Of a DNA stretch of 64,000 nucleotides, positions 19,385 to 28,942 are shown piece by piece. The translations under genes and the position numbers were made by a program. Within the stretch, counting starts at the first letter, position 1. Each line of letters begins with the position of its first letter. Below the pieces are notes generated by a model. The model did not search any database. It had not been told where the DNA came from and saw nothing but the letters and a program-made list of their open reading frames with translations. Source of the DNA: Cytobacillus sp. NCCP-133 (GTDB lineage Bacteria; Bacillota; Bacilli; Bacillales; Cytobacillaceae); contig NZ_BRVM01000001.1 in the NCBI RefSeq assembly GCF_026011715.1, positions 134,689 through 198,688 on the forward strand, given 5' to 3'.

Positions 19385-19954
19385 ATGTGGGTATATGAAA
19401 AGAAATTGCAATATCCAGTCCGGGTTAGTACATGCAACCCGATGCTGGCCAAGTTTTTGATAGAGCAATATGGAGGCGCTGATGGGGAACTTGCCGCCGC
19501 TCTCAGGTACTTAAATCAGCGCTATACAATACCAGACAAGGTTATTGGCCTATTAACAGACATAGGCACTGAAGAATTTGCTCACTTGGAAATGATAGCT
19601 ACCATGGTTTATAAGCTAACCAAGGATGCCACCCCGGAACAAATGAAAGCAGCAGGGCTCGACGCTCATTATGCTAACCATGATAACGCCTTGTTCTATC
19701 ATAATGCTGCAGGTGTGCCTTGGACTGCTTCGTATATTCAGGCCAAGGGAGATCCTATTGCAGATCTTTATGAAGATATTGCGGCAGAAGAAAAGGCCAG
19801 AGCAACTTATCAGTGGATAATCAACATGAGCGATGACCCAGACTTGAATGATGGACTGCGCTTTCTAAGGGAAAGGGAAATTATTCATTCACAGCGATTC
19901 AGGGAAGCGGTAGAAATCCTTAAAGAAGAGCGGGATAAGAAAAAGTTCTTTTAA
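19385..19954 (+). CDS. cotJC: manganese catalase-like coat protein CotJC
   Basis: 189 residues of the di-manganese catalase family, incorporated into the spore coat. The four-helix bundle carries metal-ligand Glu/His groups in GTEEFAHLEM near 60, AAEEKARATY near 136 and REIIHSQRF near 167. It lies 99 nt after cotJB, with its own GGGAGGGG site, further upstream than usual from the ATG. Confidence 0.93.
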   Translation: MWVYEKKLQYPVRVSTCNPMLAKFLIEQYGGADGELAAALRYLNQRYTIPDKVIGLLTDIGTEEFAHLEMIATMVYKLTKDATPEQMKAAGLDAHYANHDNALFYHNAAGVPWTASYIQAKGDPIADLYEDIAAEEKARATYQWIINMSDDPDLNDGLRFLREREIIHSQRFREAVEILKEERDKKKFF

Positions 19955-19970
19955 CATACTTATATAAAAA

Positions 19971-20110
19971 AAAAGCGGAAGGCCTTGCCACCCCCAACTT
20001 GTGACCTTGACGGGGCAGGCGCTCCTCCAAAAAGCTTCCGCTTTTAATTTTGCGATGATGAAGCTGTCGAAGTGTTCCTTGTGGAGCTAAACAGTTATCT
20101 GAGTTCAAAA
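19971..20110 (+). repeat. dispersed palindromic repeat, family 1, copy B
   Basis: Starts AAGCGGAAGGCCTTGCC and contains CTTGTGACCTTGACGGGG, then AAGCTTCCGCTT, and ends GGAGCTAAACAGTTATCTGAGTTCAAAA, which is the family tail. The arms AAGCGGAAG and CTTCCGCTT pair over about 60 nt with T-rich sequence after, so this copy can act as a terminator for cotJC. It looks like a head-tail fusion followed by a second tail. Confidence 0.7.
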
Positions 20111-20123
20111 CGTCTTACTTTGC

Positions 20124-20155
20124 AAAAAAGAAGCAGTTGTGGCTGCTTCTTTTTT
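20124..20155. terminator. terminator between cotJC and ypbF
   Basis: AGAAGCAG and CTGCTTCT form an 8-bp stem. Six A precede it and six or more T follow, so it can serve both convergent transcripts. Confidence 0.8.
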
Positions 20156-20167
20156 GATGATTCCCAG

Positions 20168-20629
20168 CTATTTATTTTCATGATAAAGATTAATATCATA
20201 ATTTTTCTTCATCATTTCAAAAACGGTATGCCGATTTTTCCATTCATCTTCTTTTTTCCACAGATCTTTGCTCTTATCGATAATTTCACATCTTAAAGCA
20301 TGAAATTCTTTTTCAGCCTTCTCCCTTTTTTCTCTCAGCAAATTCATCAGCCCGTAAAAGCCAACCGTAAAAACAAGCAAATAGAAATTTGCAGAATGGT
20401 TGACAAAAGCTGAGAACATGGAGGCGAAAGAATAGGAAAAAGGCTCCATTACTGTTTTGTATATATACAGAAAGAATAAAAATAAAATAAAAACAGTTGC
20501 CCACATGGAAATCAAATGCCAGGATTTGAACTTATCAAACTTTTGCTTTCTCTCCACAACTTTTTCAAGCATTTTTCGTGTAGCCTGATCGGTTCGGTCA
20601 TCAAGCATTCTAATCGGCGACTCCAACAT
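20168..20629 (-). CDS. ypbF: YpbF family protein (DUF2663)
   Basis: 153 residues with two membrane segments (about 42-62 and 82-98) and a charged helical C-terminal half that looks coiled-coil forming. The GGAGGG site is only a few bases from the ATG. Sequence type and position between ypbE and the coat operon match ypbF. Function unknown. Confidence 0.82.
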   Translation of the reverse strand: MLESPIRMLDDRTDQATRKMLEKVVERKQKFDKFKSWHLISMWATVFILFLFFLYIYKTVMEPFSYSFASMFSAFVNHSANFYLLVFTVGFYGLMNLLREKREKAEKEFHALRCEIIDKSKDLWKKEDEWKNRHTVFEMMKKNYDINLYHENK

Positions 20630-20743
20630 TCTCCCTCCTCTTTCATAATAATGTATGAGCTTGTACTACATTATATGACTGGATAGGCAAAACCATTTCA
20701 ATCTGCAGGAGTGCTTTCAACCTAGGAATTTTTGAAGATGAAC

Positions 20744-21481
20744 CTATTGATTCAGCGGTACTTTTAAAACTTGGCCTGTCTGAATTTCGTTCGATTGCAA
20801 GTTATTAGCTTGCTTGATAATGTCAATGCCTGCCTGTGATTTATAGTAATTCATGGCTATTCGAAAGATGGTTTCCTGTGGCTTAACCGTGTGATATATG
20901 ATTTTCCCTTCTGTCTTTGGCTCTTCCTGACCCTTTATTTTCTCTGAGTTTTCTGCAGCAGCTTTTTCTTTTTCAACCTCTTTTTGCTGTTCTTCCTGCT
21001 TTAGCTGAACTGCAGAACCCTTATCTTCAGAATCATCGATCTGTGAAGAAGTTTGAGTCTCAAGATGCTTTTTTTCTTCCACATATTCTTCGGAGAAAGC
21101 CTCCTGCCCAGGGGAGCCCAGCTCTCCACTTTCTTCTCTTACTTCTATGGTTGTCCCTTTGTCAGCATCTCTTGGCGCATACCCAACCGTTTCAAAACCT
21201 GTTTCAACTGAAGCAGCCTCTTCCGCAACTCCCATGCCCTTCTCTTTGCTTAGATAACTATAGATACTGAAAATGGTAATGGGAAGAAGGATATAAAACA
21301 GAGAGAGCAATCGGATTACAGGGTATTTAACTTTCCATTTATTCTTGTTCCTCTTTTCCTGGTGAATCCTGCTTCTAGGAGGCAAGGCAGCTTTTTGTCC
21401 ACTGCTATCCGACTCTAGCTTTCTATCAATCTTCCTGCGAAGCCGTTCAGCTTGATCCCTGTACGGGCCTTCTTTATTCAT
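20744..21481 (-). CDS. ypbE: LysM-domain membrane protein YpbE
   Basis: 245 residues: a basic cytoplasmic N-terminus (1-50), one membrane segment (about 52-74), a long Glu/Lys/Gln-rich linker (about 85-190) and a C-terminal LysM domain (about 194-243, HTVKPQETIFRIAMNYY). This fits a membrane-anchored protein that reaches into peptidoglycan. The gap to ypbD (21482-21737) holds nothing I recognise. Confidence 0.85.
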   Translation of the reverse strand: MNKEGPYRDQAERLRRKIDRKLESDSSGQKAALPPRSRIHQEKRNKNKWKVKYPVIRLLSLFYILLPITIFSIYSYLSKEKGMGVAEEAASVETGFETVGYAPRDADKGTTIEVREESGELGSPGQEAFSEEYVEEKKHLETQTSSQIDDSEDKGSAVQLKQEEQQKEVEKEKAAAENSEKIKGQEEPKTEGKIIYHTVKPQETIFRIAMNYYKSQAGIDIIKQANNLQSNEIQTGQVLKVPLNQ

Positions 21482-21737
21482 GTAACATCCCTTCCTGTAA
21501 AAATATTCATAAGAAGCAATTTTAATTTTGTGGCTTTAGTGTTGGTCGGCTACTGTCCTGTGTATTCTAGAACTTTTCAGCGCGTGTTCCGGAAGCCAGC
21601 TCCCCAAAACATACTTTTCCCGCTGGACTTGTATTATGCCTTCCATGAGTCAACATCGTTCGCATGAGACTCGCTCCGATTCAATAAAGCTGATGCCAAA
21701 TCAAAATGGCTTTTACAAGCCTCTAAATGGTCCTTTG

Positions 21738-22355
21738 TTAATTGATTCCACTCTTATCACTAACACTCTCGTCAATGGTTCTAGAATGGCTTATTCGTAT
21801 CATGACTCCCAACAAAAAGTCAATAAGGAAGTGCATTATTATCGTAACAAGCAAATTTTCTGTTACAAGATAAATATAACCTATAAAAAAGCTTAATGTA
21901 ATGATATTTATAAACAAAAACCAATTAAATAAGTATCTATAATGAACAAGTGCAAAGATAAGGCTTGAAATAGCCAGGCCGAAGTGTGTCTGAATAATAC
22001 CTCTGAACAATAATTCTTCGCAGAAAGCAACCACTGCAGCTATTATTGCAATATGAAGCAGGCTGCGTTTTTTGAAAATACGTTCATTCAATCCACCATC
22101 ATCATACAGGGATTCCGGGAGCAGCTTCATCATGATTAGATCAAATGCAACAACTCCCACTCCCGCCGTTCCCCCCACCAGGAGGATGTTTAAGTCATTC
22201 CACCTAAACAGGTCTAAAAAATCTGAGAGACTATCGAATAATAAAATACCTAGAATAAAAGAAATGATTAATAACAAAATTTGCGTAATATAAAGATGAA
22301 ACAATAGCTCTTTATCAGTCAAATCCCTTATAATGTCTGTATAATTTTTCTTCAT
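21738..22355 (-). CDS. ypbD: CPBP-family intramembrane protease YpbD
   Basis: About 205 residues with six or so membrane segments. The CPBP (Rce1-like) motifs are present: EELLFRG near 123, then FALVHY and HFLIDF carrying the other metal ligands. I chose the ATG at 22355, just after the recS stop, because the longer frame would overlap recS by 43 nt without a ribosome site. The site before 22355 is weak. The substrate is unknown. Confidence 0.8.
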   Translation of the reverse strand: MKKNYTDIIRDLTDKELLFHLYITQILLLIISFILGILLFDSLSDFLDLFRWNDLNILLVGGTAGVGVVAFDLIMMKLLPESLYDDGGLNERIFKKRSLLHIAIIAAVVAFCEELLFRGIIQTHFGLAISSLIFALVHYRYLFNWFLFINIITLSFFIGYIYLVTENLLVTIIMHFLIDFLLGVMIRISHSRTIDESVSDKSGIN

Positions 22356-22360
22356 TTTAT

Positions 22361-23860
22361 TCACTCGCCAGGAATTAGGAGCGCCTGTAAATGATTCTTC
22401 CAATCATATAGGAGATTTTCCTGATTTTCTTTATTATTTTTTTGTGTAAAAAAGTTAAATTCTAAGCCACAAATATCACAGCAATTTTCAATAACTTCTG
22501 TCTTTTTCTCATTGAAATGAGAGAGAATATGTTGTCGGCGACATTTATTGATGCTGATCCATCTATAAACTTCTTCAATACTTTGCCTCTTTGACTCCAG
22601 CCTAATCTGATTATAAGTCTTCATTTCATCAAAGATTCGTTCAATTTCGAGTCCCATTTTGTATTTTCGGTGAAATGAATCCTCAAAAACTCTCCACTGG
22701 GTTTCTGTTAAACCGGAAAGAAGCCTGATTTGTTCTTCATATTGAGAAAGATTGGCCAATACCCCTTTATTCTCTTTTAGCCACCCCTTGATCCAATCTA
22801 GCTGGATTCCATCAGGCACTTCACTTTCAGCGAGCTGATAAGGAAGCTGTTCATCACCTGGGGCATAGAGGAAAATGGCAATACTATTATCTCCGTCTCT
22901 TCCAGCCCGGCCAATTTCCTGCAGATAAGATTCCATCTGAAGGGGCATATGAAAATGAATGACATAACGAATATTTTCTTTATTGATCCCCATCCCAAAT
23001 GCGCTTGTGGCACATATCAAATCAAGCTGTCCATGGATAAACTGCTGCTGAACCAGGATTCTATTTTCCTGACTCATTCCTCCATGATATGACATCACTC
23101 TGCCAATTCCATGTTTTTTCAGGTGTTCAGCAGTCTGTTCTGCCATCTTTTTGCTGGAAAAATAAATAATTCCCGGACCTTGAAGGCGTTTAGTCAGTTC
23201 GACCAGCCTTTCGTTTTTTTCACGATAGCTGCTTAAATGTTCTACTTTTAGTGAAATATTGGGGCGGTCAACAGAAAAAATAAATTCATTACTGCTTGTT
23301 ATATATAGCGATTTTTTAATATCTTCTTTTACCTCGGGCGTGGCTGTAGCAGTCAAAGCCATTGTAAGCGGTCTTCCAAGCTGCTTTCTTATCTCGCCAA
23401 GCTTAAGATAATCCGGCCTGAAATCGTATCCCCATTGCGAAATACAGTGGGCTTCATCAACCACAAACAAAGCAATTTTCAATTTTTTCAACCGATTGAG
23501 GACTGCTTCAAAATGGAGCATTTCGGGTGAGATAAAGATAAATTTATATTTGCTTAAATTCATAAGGGACTGCTTCTTTTCCTCATGGGTTAAAAAAGAA
23601 TTGAAAGCAATCACTTTTTTTTCCCCATTCAGCATTAACTGCTCAGCTTGGTCCTGCATTAAGGAGAGCAAAGGTGATATGATAATCACCTGGCCCTCAA
23701 GCAAATAACCAGGAAGCTGGTAGCAAAGAGATTTTCCTGTACCTGTCGGAAGCATAGCAACAGTACTTTTTCCGGAAAGCACGGACGTAATAACTTCTTT
23801 CTGGCCAGGCCTAAAAGATGCATAGCCAAATCTTTGCTTTAATATCGTTTCTAATTTCAT
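22361..23860 (-). CDS. recS: RecQ-family DNA helicase RecS
   Basis: ATP-dependent 3'-5' DNA helicase of the short RecQ type. 499 residues: helicase motif I LPTGTGKS near 38, motif II VDEAHCISQWG near 135, motif VI QEIGRAGRDG near 312, and a zinc-binding RQC-type end with cysteines in KCRRQHIL and NCCDICG near 460-475. There is no HRDC domain, which separates it from the longer RecQ. It overlaps ypbB by 4 nt, as in the B. subtilis ypbB-recS pair. Confidence 0.92.
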   Translation of the reverse strand: MKLETILKQRFGYASFRPGQKEVITSVLSGKSTVAMLPTGTGKSLCYQLPGYLLEGQVIIISPLLSLMQDQAEQLMLNGEKKVIAFNSFLTHEEKKQSLMNLSKYKFIFISPEMLHFEAVLNRLKKLKIALFVVDEAHCISQWGYDFRPDYLKLGEIRKQLGRPLTMALTATATPEVKEDIKKSLYITSSNEFIFSVDRPNISLKVEHLSSYREKNERLVELTKRLQGPGIIYFSSKKMAEQTAEHLKKHGIGRVMSYHGGMSQENRILVQQQFIHGQLDLICATSAFGMGINKENIRYVIHFHMPLQMESYLQEIGRAGRDGDNSIAIFLYAPGDEQLPYQLAESEVPDGIQLDWIKGWLKENKGVLANLSQYEEQIRLLSGLTETQWRVFEDSFHRKYKMGLEIERIFDEMKTYNQIRLESKRQSIEEVYRWISINKCRRQHILSHFNEKKTEVIENCCDICGLEFNFFTQKNNKENQENLLYDWKNHLQALLIPGE

Positions 23861-24915
23861 TTTCCTTCTCCAAACCTTGCCAATACTAATCTTATCTCAA
23901 AATATTCCGCTTGAGGAATTAATTGGCGAATATGTTTTAACTGCCTTGAATTAGAACGGTGTGCTGCATGCAGGATAGATTCCTGTATGTTATTCGAAAC
24001 GTATGGTGTAATATCAAAACCGCTTACATTTAATGCTAATTCAACCACATGGTCTTCAATTGTGCTTCTCTTAAGCCTTCTAATCTTGGCTATTTCATCT
24101 ATGCTTAGACCCTGGTTTAAAAGATTATAGGTTTTCTCCGTTGACAGTGTTAAAGGGATTGACTCATCTAGTCCCGACAATACTTTATCCATTAAAGGAA
24201 AACTGCCCGGGTTCCTTCCAACGCATTCCATCAAGTAATGAAGTGCTGCGAGAAACTGAATACGATAATAAGCCAGACCTAGCCCCAGCTGTTCTGCAGC
24301 CTGTTCAGCTGTAAGGCCAATCCGATTATGGCCGGTAAGCCTTAATGTAAGAACCGCAGGACTTATATCGCAAAGACCCTCAAAACATTTCAGAAGTTCT
24401 TTATATAAAATAATGCCAACTTCATTCCTTGCAGATCCTGAAGTTAAGAGAAAACTTTTTAACCATTTATGTATTGATGTTTTTTTCTGAACCGGAAGAT
24501 ATTTAGTATGATGATTATTCAAATGTGATATTACCTGAACGAGAAGAGAAAGCCTGCCCCAAAATACATCTGTGGATTTATGATGTTTCCAGCCGTTCAG
24601 GGAAGTAGGAAGAGGGCATTTTAAAAGAACATCCTGCAAAATTCTTTCCCCTTCTGGTGTTATCGTATAATGGCCAATTTCATTGTTACTGATCCAGCTT
24701 TGTCTTTCCATGTCTTCAGTATAACGATCCAGTTCATCCCGGGATAATTGCTCAAATGTCTTAAATAAACGGGTTAACTGAAACAAATGGGCATCCTGGA
24801 TCGTTTGCGAAGATTTCTTGCCATTTAGTAAATGCAAAATGGAATAAATCGTCCTTTGGCCCTGCAATTTTTTCAGACAATATAATATGATGATTTGTAA
24901 GTATGCTCTTTTCAT
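23857..24915 (-). CDS. ypbB: YpbB family protein with C-terminal helix-turn-helix
   Basis: 352 residues, mainly helical. A helix-turn-helix near residues 260-295 contains LSIDEIAKIRRLKRSTIEDHVVELAL, of the type found at the C-terminus of RecQ-associated proteins. The start is ATG at 24915 with AAGGTGG 5 nt before; a GTG three codons upstream lies within the ribosome site. Coupling to recS (ATGA) suggests a partner role with the helicase, which is inference. Confidence 0.82.
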   Translation of the reverse strand: MKRAYLQIIILYCLKKLQGQRTIYSILHLLNGKKSSQTIQDAHLFQLTRLFKTFEQLSRDELDRYTEDMERQSWISNNEIGHYTITPEGERILQDVLLKCPLPTSLNGWKHHKSTDVFWGRLSLLVQVISHLNNHHTKYLPVQKKTSIHKWLKSFLLTSGSARNEVGIILYKELLKCFEGLCDISPAVLTLRLTGHNRIGLTAEQAAEQLGLGLAYYRIQFLAALHYLMECVGRNPGSFPLMDKVLSGLDESIPLTLSTEKTYNLLNQGLSIDEIAKIRRLKRSTIEDHVVELALNVSGFDITPYVSNNIQESILHAAHRSNSRQLKHIRQLIPQAEYFEIRLVLARFGEGK

Positions 24916-25477
<562 letters not shown>

Positions 25478-25512
25478 AATTTTTGTTATATTTTAAAAAT
25501 GTTAAGCTACTG

Positions 25513-25543
25513 CTCCCTTTCACGGTTGAAGGGGAGTTTTTTT
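25513..25543 (+). terminator. fer terminator
   Basis: CTCCCTTTCA and TTGAAGGGGAG form a stem with loop CGG, followed by seven T. Confidence 0.85.
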
Positions 25544-25544
25544 A

Positions 25545-25592
25545 AATTTATATCGTTTTATTTAAGTTCAAAAGGATATAAATTACGATATC
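25545..25592 (+). repeat. tail fragment of dispersed repeat family 1, copy E
   Basis: TTTAAGTTCAAAAGGATATAAATT followed by ACGATATCAT repeats the 3' tail seen at 36990 and 51350 almost base for base, without the GC-rich body. An upstream AATTTATATC pairs with GATATAAATT, so the fragment is itself a hairpin. Confidence 0.6.
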
Positions 25593-25595
25593 ATA

Positions 25596-25626
25596 AAAAA
25601 GGATGGCAAAAGCCATCCTTCTTTTA
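25596..25626. terminator. terminator between fer and the PHP phosphatase gene
   Basis: GGATGGC and GCCATCC form a 7-bp stem with loop AAAA. A-run on the left and TTCTTTT on the right make it usable in both directions. Confidence 0.8.
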
Positions 25627-26436
25627 TCCCAGCGGGTATTCTTTTCTTTCTCCTTTGGAGAATGTCATAATTGTTTTGTATCCGATATCTTTTGCAAGTG
25701 AAAGCGCCTGGTTAAAGTCAGCTCCCACATGCTCCGGAAAATGCGCATCGGAGGAAAGGACAATTGGTATATTTTTTTCATAGCATTTTTGCAGCAATCT
25801 TTTATCCGGGTATAGTTCACCTACTGGTTTCCGTATACCTGCGGTACTTATTTCAACACAGGTCTTTGACTCTGCCAGGGCATTTGCCGCACGGTCATAT
25901 TGTTCAAGCAAAAATTCTTCATCAGCAGGAACATATTTGAAAATCTTTACGAGGTCAAGATGACCCACAATATCAAATAGATTTGACTGTGCCAAGGTAA
26001 CGACCTGGTCAAAATACTTTCTGTAAACATCATAAAGATCTCTTTTATCCCATTCTTTTCTGAACTCCGCGAGGTCAATACCAAAATCCCCTACCCAGTG
26101 AATCGATCCAATTACGTAATCAAATGAGTAGCTATTAATAAATTTCTCCATTTCATCGTGCTTTCCTGGTGTATAATCCATTTCAATTGACATTTTTACA
26201 TCTATTTCGTTTCTCCATGCTTCATGAAATACATTTACATAGTCTTTCATATCGTAATAGCGTCTTTCGTTTACCCATGGATTCTGCAAAATGTCTGCTG
26301 TCTGATAGAAATGATAGGCATGCTCTGAAATACCGAAGCTCCCTATTCCTTTTTGGGCTGCTGCATCTGTAAATTTCTTTAAATATTCAAGGCTCAATGT
26401 CCCTTTTTCAAGATGATTATGATAATCCGTCAGCAT
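25624..26436 (-). CDS. PHP-domain histidinol-phosphatase-like protein
   Basis: 270 residues of the PHP metallophosphoesterase fold: DYHNHLE near the N-terminus, EHAYHF near 40, GSIHWVG near 107, HLDLVK near 158 and SSDAHFPEH near 225. Metal ligands are present. The family includes HisK histidinol phosphatases, but the his operon is not here, so the substrate is uncertain. The ATG at 26436 gives the family N-terminus (MLTDYHNH); a GAGGGAG stretch lies upstream. Confidence 0.78.
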   Translation of the reverse strand: MLTDYHNHLEKGTLSLEYLKKFTDAAAQKGIGSFGISEHAYHFYQTADILQNPWVNERRYYDMKDYVNVFHEAWRNEIDVKMSIEMDYTPGKHDEMEKFINSYSFDYVIGSIHWVGDFGIDLAEFRKEWDKRDLYDVYRKYFDQVVTLAQSNLFDIVGHLDLVKIFKYVPADEEFLLEQYDRAANALAESKTCVEISTAGIRKPVGELYPDKRLLQKCYEKNIPIVLSSDAHFPEHVGADFNQALSLAKDIGYKTIMTFSKGERKEYPLG

Positions 26437-26501
26437 CTCTCCAACTCCCTCAAGTTTTTTACCCATTATACTTTAAGAGAGTAAAGCGATGCAATCATAT
26501 T

Positions 26502-27446
26502 CTATTTATTTTTACGAATAATTAGCAATTGTCCAACTTGAATGGTATCAGAATGAAGATTATTTAATTCTTTTATCTCTTGAACGGTTGTTTGATTACT
26601 TGTAGCAATCAGTGTGAGGCTATCGCCATTACGCACCATATACTGCTTAAGATTTTCCGAATTTAATTTCAGTTTTTGTCCCTCCAGAATTTTATTTTCT
26701 TTAATATTATTAAAGTTTGCAATTGTATCTACCGATAAATTATATTGCTCAGCAATCTCCCATAGTGTTTCACCAGGCTTAACAACGTGGATAGCCTGTT
26801 CTCCAGGATTTTCCTTAGCTCTATCATCATTAATATTTTCATTTTCCTGTGTTATATTTTGTACAGGTTCCATCTTGGATATTTGAGCAGAAACCTCATG
26901 TGCTTTTTTATCATTTAGCGCAGCGTACACAGGATGTCCAATTTTTTCGCTCCCAAAAGCTAAAAAAGGGTCTACTGCATTTACTTTATCAACTGTCCAT
27001 TCTCGCTTATGTATTTCAAAGTGAAGATGCACTCCAGAAGAATCCCCCGTGCTCCCCATCGTGCCTATTTTCTGTCCCTGTGCAACCTTTTCATCATTGG
27101 CGGCCAAGCGCTCGTTCATATGGGCATAGACGGTTTCTGTTTGATTTCTGTGTTTAATAAAAACTACATGTCCGTAGGTTTCTGAGAAATAAGATTTGGA
27201 TACCACTCCGGAATCGACAGCATATACCGGAGATCCGGATTCAGCAGCAATATCGATTCCCTTGTGATGGCCACGCCTTGTCCCAAACGTATCTGTAATG
27301 ACACCATCTGCAGGCCACATCCAGTGCTCTGTGAGTTTCTTGACATTATACTCTGCAGCCTTGGTCTGTTTCCCTCCCAGAAATAATAGGCCAACACATA
27401 ATGCCATTATCCCTGCAATAAAGAAACGCCTAATGTAATCCCTCAT
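26502..27446 (-). CDS. secreted M23 peptidase with two LysM domains
   Basis: 314 residues: signal peptide (1-30), M23 metallopeptidase domain (about 45-165) and two LysM repeats (about 220-263 and 268-312). Zinc-site motifs are visible: RRGHHKGIDIA near 60 and VHLHFEIH near 142. Such enzymes cut peptidoglycan cross-links; in spore formers related proteins act during engulfment or outgrowth. AGGAGG lies before the ATG. It stands alone between rsiX and the PHP gene. Confidence 0.85.
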   Translation of the reverse strand: MRDYIRRFFIAGIMALCVGLLFLGGKQTKAAEYNVKKLTEHWMWPADGVITDTFGTRRGHHKGIDIAAESGSPVYAVDSGVVSKSYFSETYGHVVFIKHRNQTETVYAHMNERLAANDEKVAQGQKIGTMGSTGDSSGVHLHFEIHKREWTVDKVNAVDPFLAFGSEKIGHPVYAALNDKKAHEVSAQISKMEPVQNITQENENINDDRAKENPGEQAIHVVKPGETLWEIAEQYNLSVDTIANFNNIKENKILEGQKLKLNSENLKQYMVRNGDSLTLIATSNQTTVQEIKELNNLHSDTIQVGQLLIIRKNK

Positions 27447-27643
27447 CCTTTTCCTCCTATAATGTTAGCTTGAAACACTAGCTGAGATTGAGTACCTGAT
27501 TTTGTTTCTGCCGCTCTCCAATTCAACTTATGATCGCTTGTACTTTTTTAGAACTGACATTTTTGATTATTGGTTCCAAAGGCACATTTGTTAGTATACT
27601 TCAAGTCTCGGGTTTTTTATGCAAAAGGGGGATTTTTCCGCAT

Positions 27644-27680
27644 ACAAATTAAATAGGCAGCCTTATTGGCTGCCTATTTA
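27644..27680 (-). terminator. terminator at the end of sigX-rsiX
   Basis: AAATAGGCAGCC and GGCTGCCTATTT form a perfect 12-bp stem with loop AATAA around the last rsiX codons. The tail on the minus strand is AT-rich rather than a pure T-run. Confidence 0.75.
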
Positions 27681-28942
27681 ATTGGCAATTCGCGCTTATT
27701 TGCCGCTACCGGCACTTTTAATTCCGCTGTTAGATCAAACTTTCCAATCTTATCAACATCAGCATTCTCCAGCTTTACAGTGTTGAAGTCAAATTCCTTC
27801 GCAGTCAGCAAAATGGCCTCAATTGCATGAAGGGTTGATTCGTTATCAACAATTTCTGATTCACTCTCAAAGCGGATCATCAGCTTCCCTTTCTGTAATT
27901 CCTCTGCCTCAAAATTAAGATCCTCAGGTATGGATGCCTGCAGATTATCATTAATACGATTCTCCTTCATAGCTCTTAAAGCATCTTTGATAGAATTCAG
28001 CTTTTCCCTTAAAGGAACCATAAAGGGTTTAGAATATTCTCCCTTTGGATACAGAAAATAGTATATTAAGTTCCCATTGCCTGTTTCCGGGACAAACTCT
28101 TCCCTATAGCCAAAATGACTAAATTCAATGCCCTTCTGCCCCTCTGTGGCCAGGTTAATCTTTTCAATATCAAGACTGCCCATAACATTTGCCAATACTC
28201 TTTCAAGCTGCAGTTCTGTAGTAGAAGATATACTGTAAGGGTGATCCTTAGGTACATCCACAGTCAAAGATCTATTTTCCTGGTTATAGCTAAATTTTGC
28301 TTTCAAAGGATAATAATCAAGTAATCCCCATTTCTCTTCCGTAAGCCTGCTCATGTTTTCATCAAATAATTGAAATTTGGACTTAGCAGAATCCTCTTCA
28401 ACCAGAACGCTTACGGGAACAATATTTTGAGCACTCTGGTCAGGAATAGCATAAGTTAATAGTTCCTTCCCAGCCAAATCCTCTTCATAAACGGCCGTTG
28501 CACTAGTATCAGCACCCGCAGACCTCAAGCTGATTTGATCTTTTGACTTTATATCTGCCTCATTTTGAGATGCCTCATCCAATTGTCCTGTAGTATTCTC
28601 GTCAATCTCTTCCTTTAATCCTAACTCAGCCTGATTATCATTTGCTTCAAACATTTTATTTTCACTTGCAATTTCAGCAGAGGATGATGACTGATCCGCT
28701 TGAATTTCAACTGACTTATCGGCAGAGTCCTGCCAATTCATAAGGCTTGGGGCAATTATGAAAAATAAGAGCAAGGCAGCGGCTGCGGCTGCAGTTGGCA
28801 GGATCCACGTTCTTTGCTTCCGTTTTTCGAGCTTCAATTCAATATTTTGGTAAATCTCCCTCGAATTGCGCCTATCTTTTATTTTTGGCATCTGGCTTAG
28901 TAATTGCTCAATCTGCTCATCGCTCAACTCCGACTTCCTCAT
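27674..28942 (-). CDS. rsiX: anti-sigma-X factor RsiX
   Basis: 422 residues: cytoplasmic N-terminal sigma-binding part (about 1-42), one membrane segment (about 44-66) with an Ala-rich core, and a large extracellular domain. It overlaps the sigX stop by 26 nt, so the two are made together. Somewhat longer than B. subtilis RsiX, mainly in the acidic stretch after the membrane segment. Identification rests on the sigX partner and neighbourhood as well as topology. Confidence 0.85.
   Translation of the reverse strand: MRKSELSDEQIEQLLSQMPKIKDRRNSREIYQNIELKLEKRKQRTWILPTAAAAAALLLFFIIAPSLMNWQDSADKSVEIQADQSSSSAEIASENKMFEANDNQAELGLKEEIDENTTGQLDEASQNEADIKSKDQISLRSAGADTSATAVYEEDLAGKELLTYAIPDQSAQNIVPVSVLVEEDSAKSKFQLFDENMSRLTEEKWGLLDYYPLKAKFSYNQENRSLTVDVPKDHPYSISSTTELQLERVLANVMGSLDIEKINLATEGQKGIEFSHFGYREEFVPETGNGNLIYYFLYPKGEYSKPFMVPLREKLNSIKDALRAMKENRINDNLQASIPEDLNFEAEELQKGKLMIRFESESEIVDNESTLHAIEAILLTAKEFDFNTVKLENADVDKIGKFDLTAELKVPVAANKRELPIK

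Noticed and set aside
21636-21896. 86-codon plus-strand frame overlapping ypbD
   Set aside because: Antisense to a clear gene and without recognisable features.
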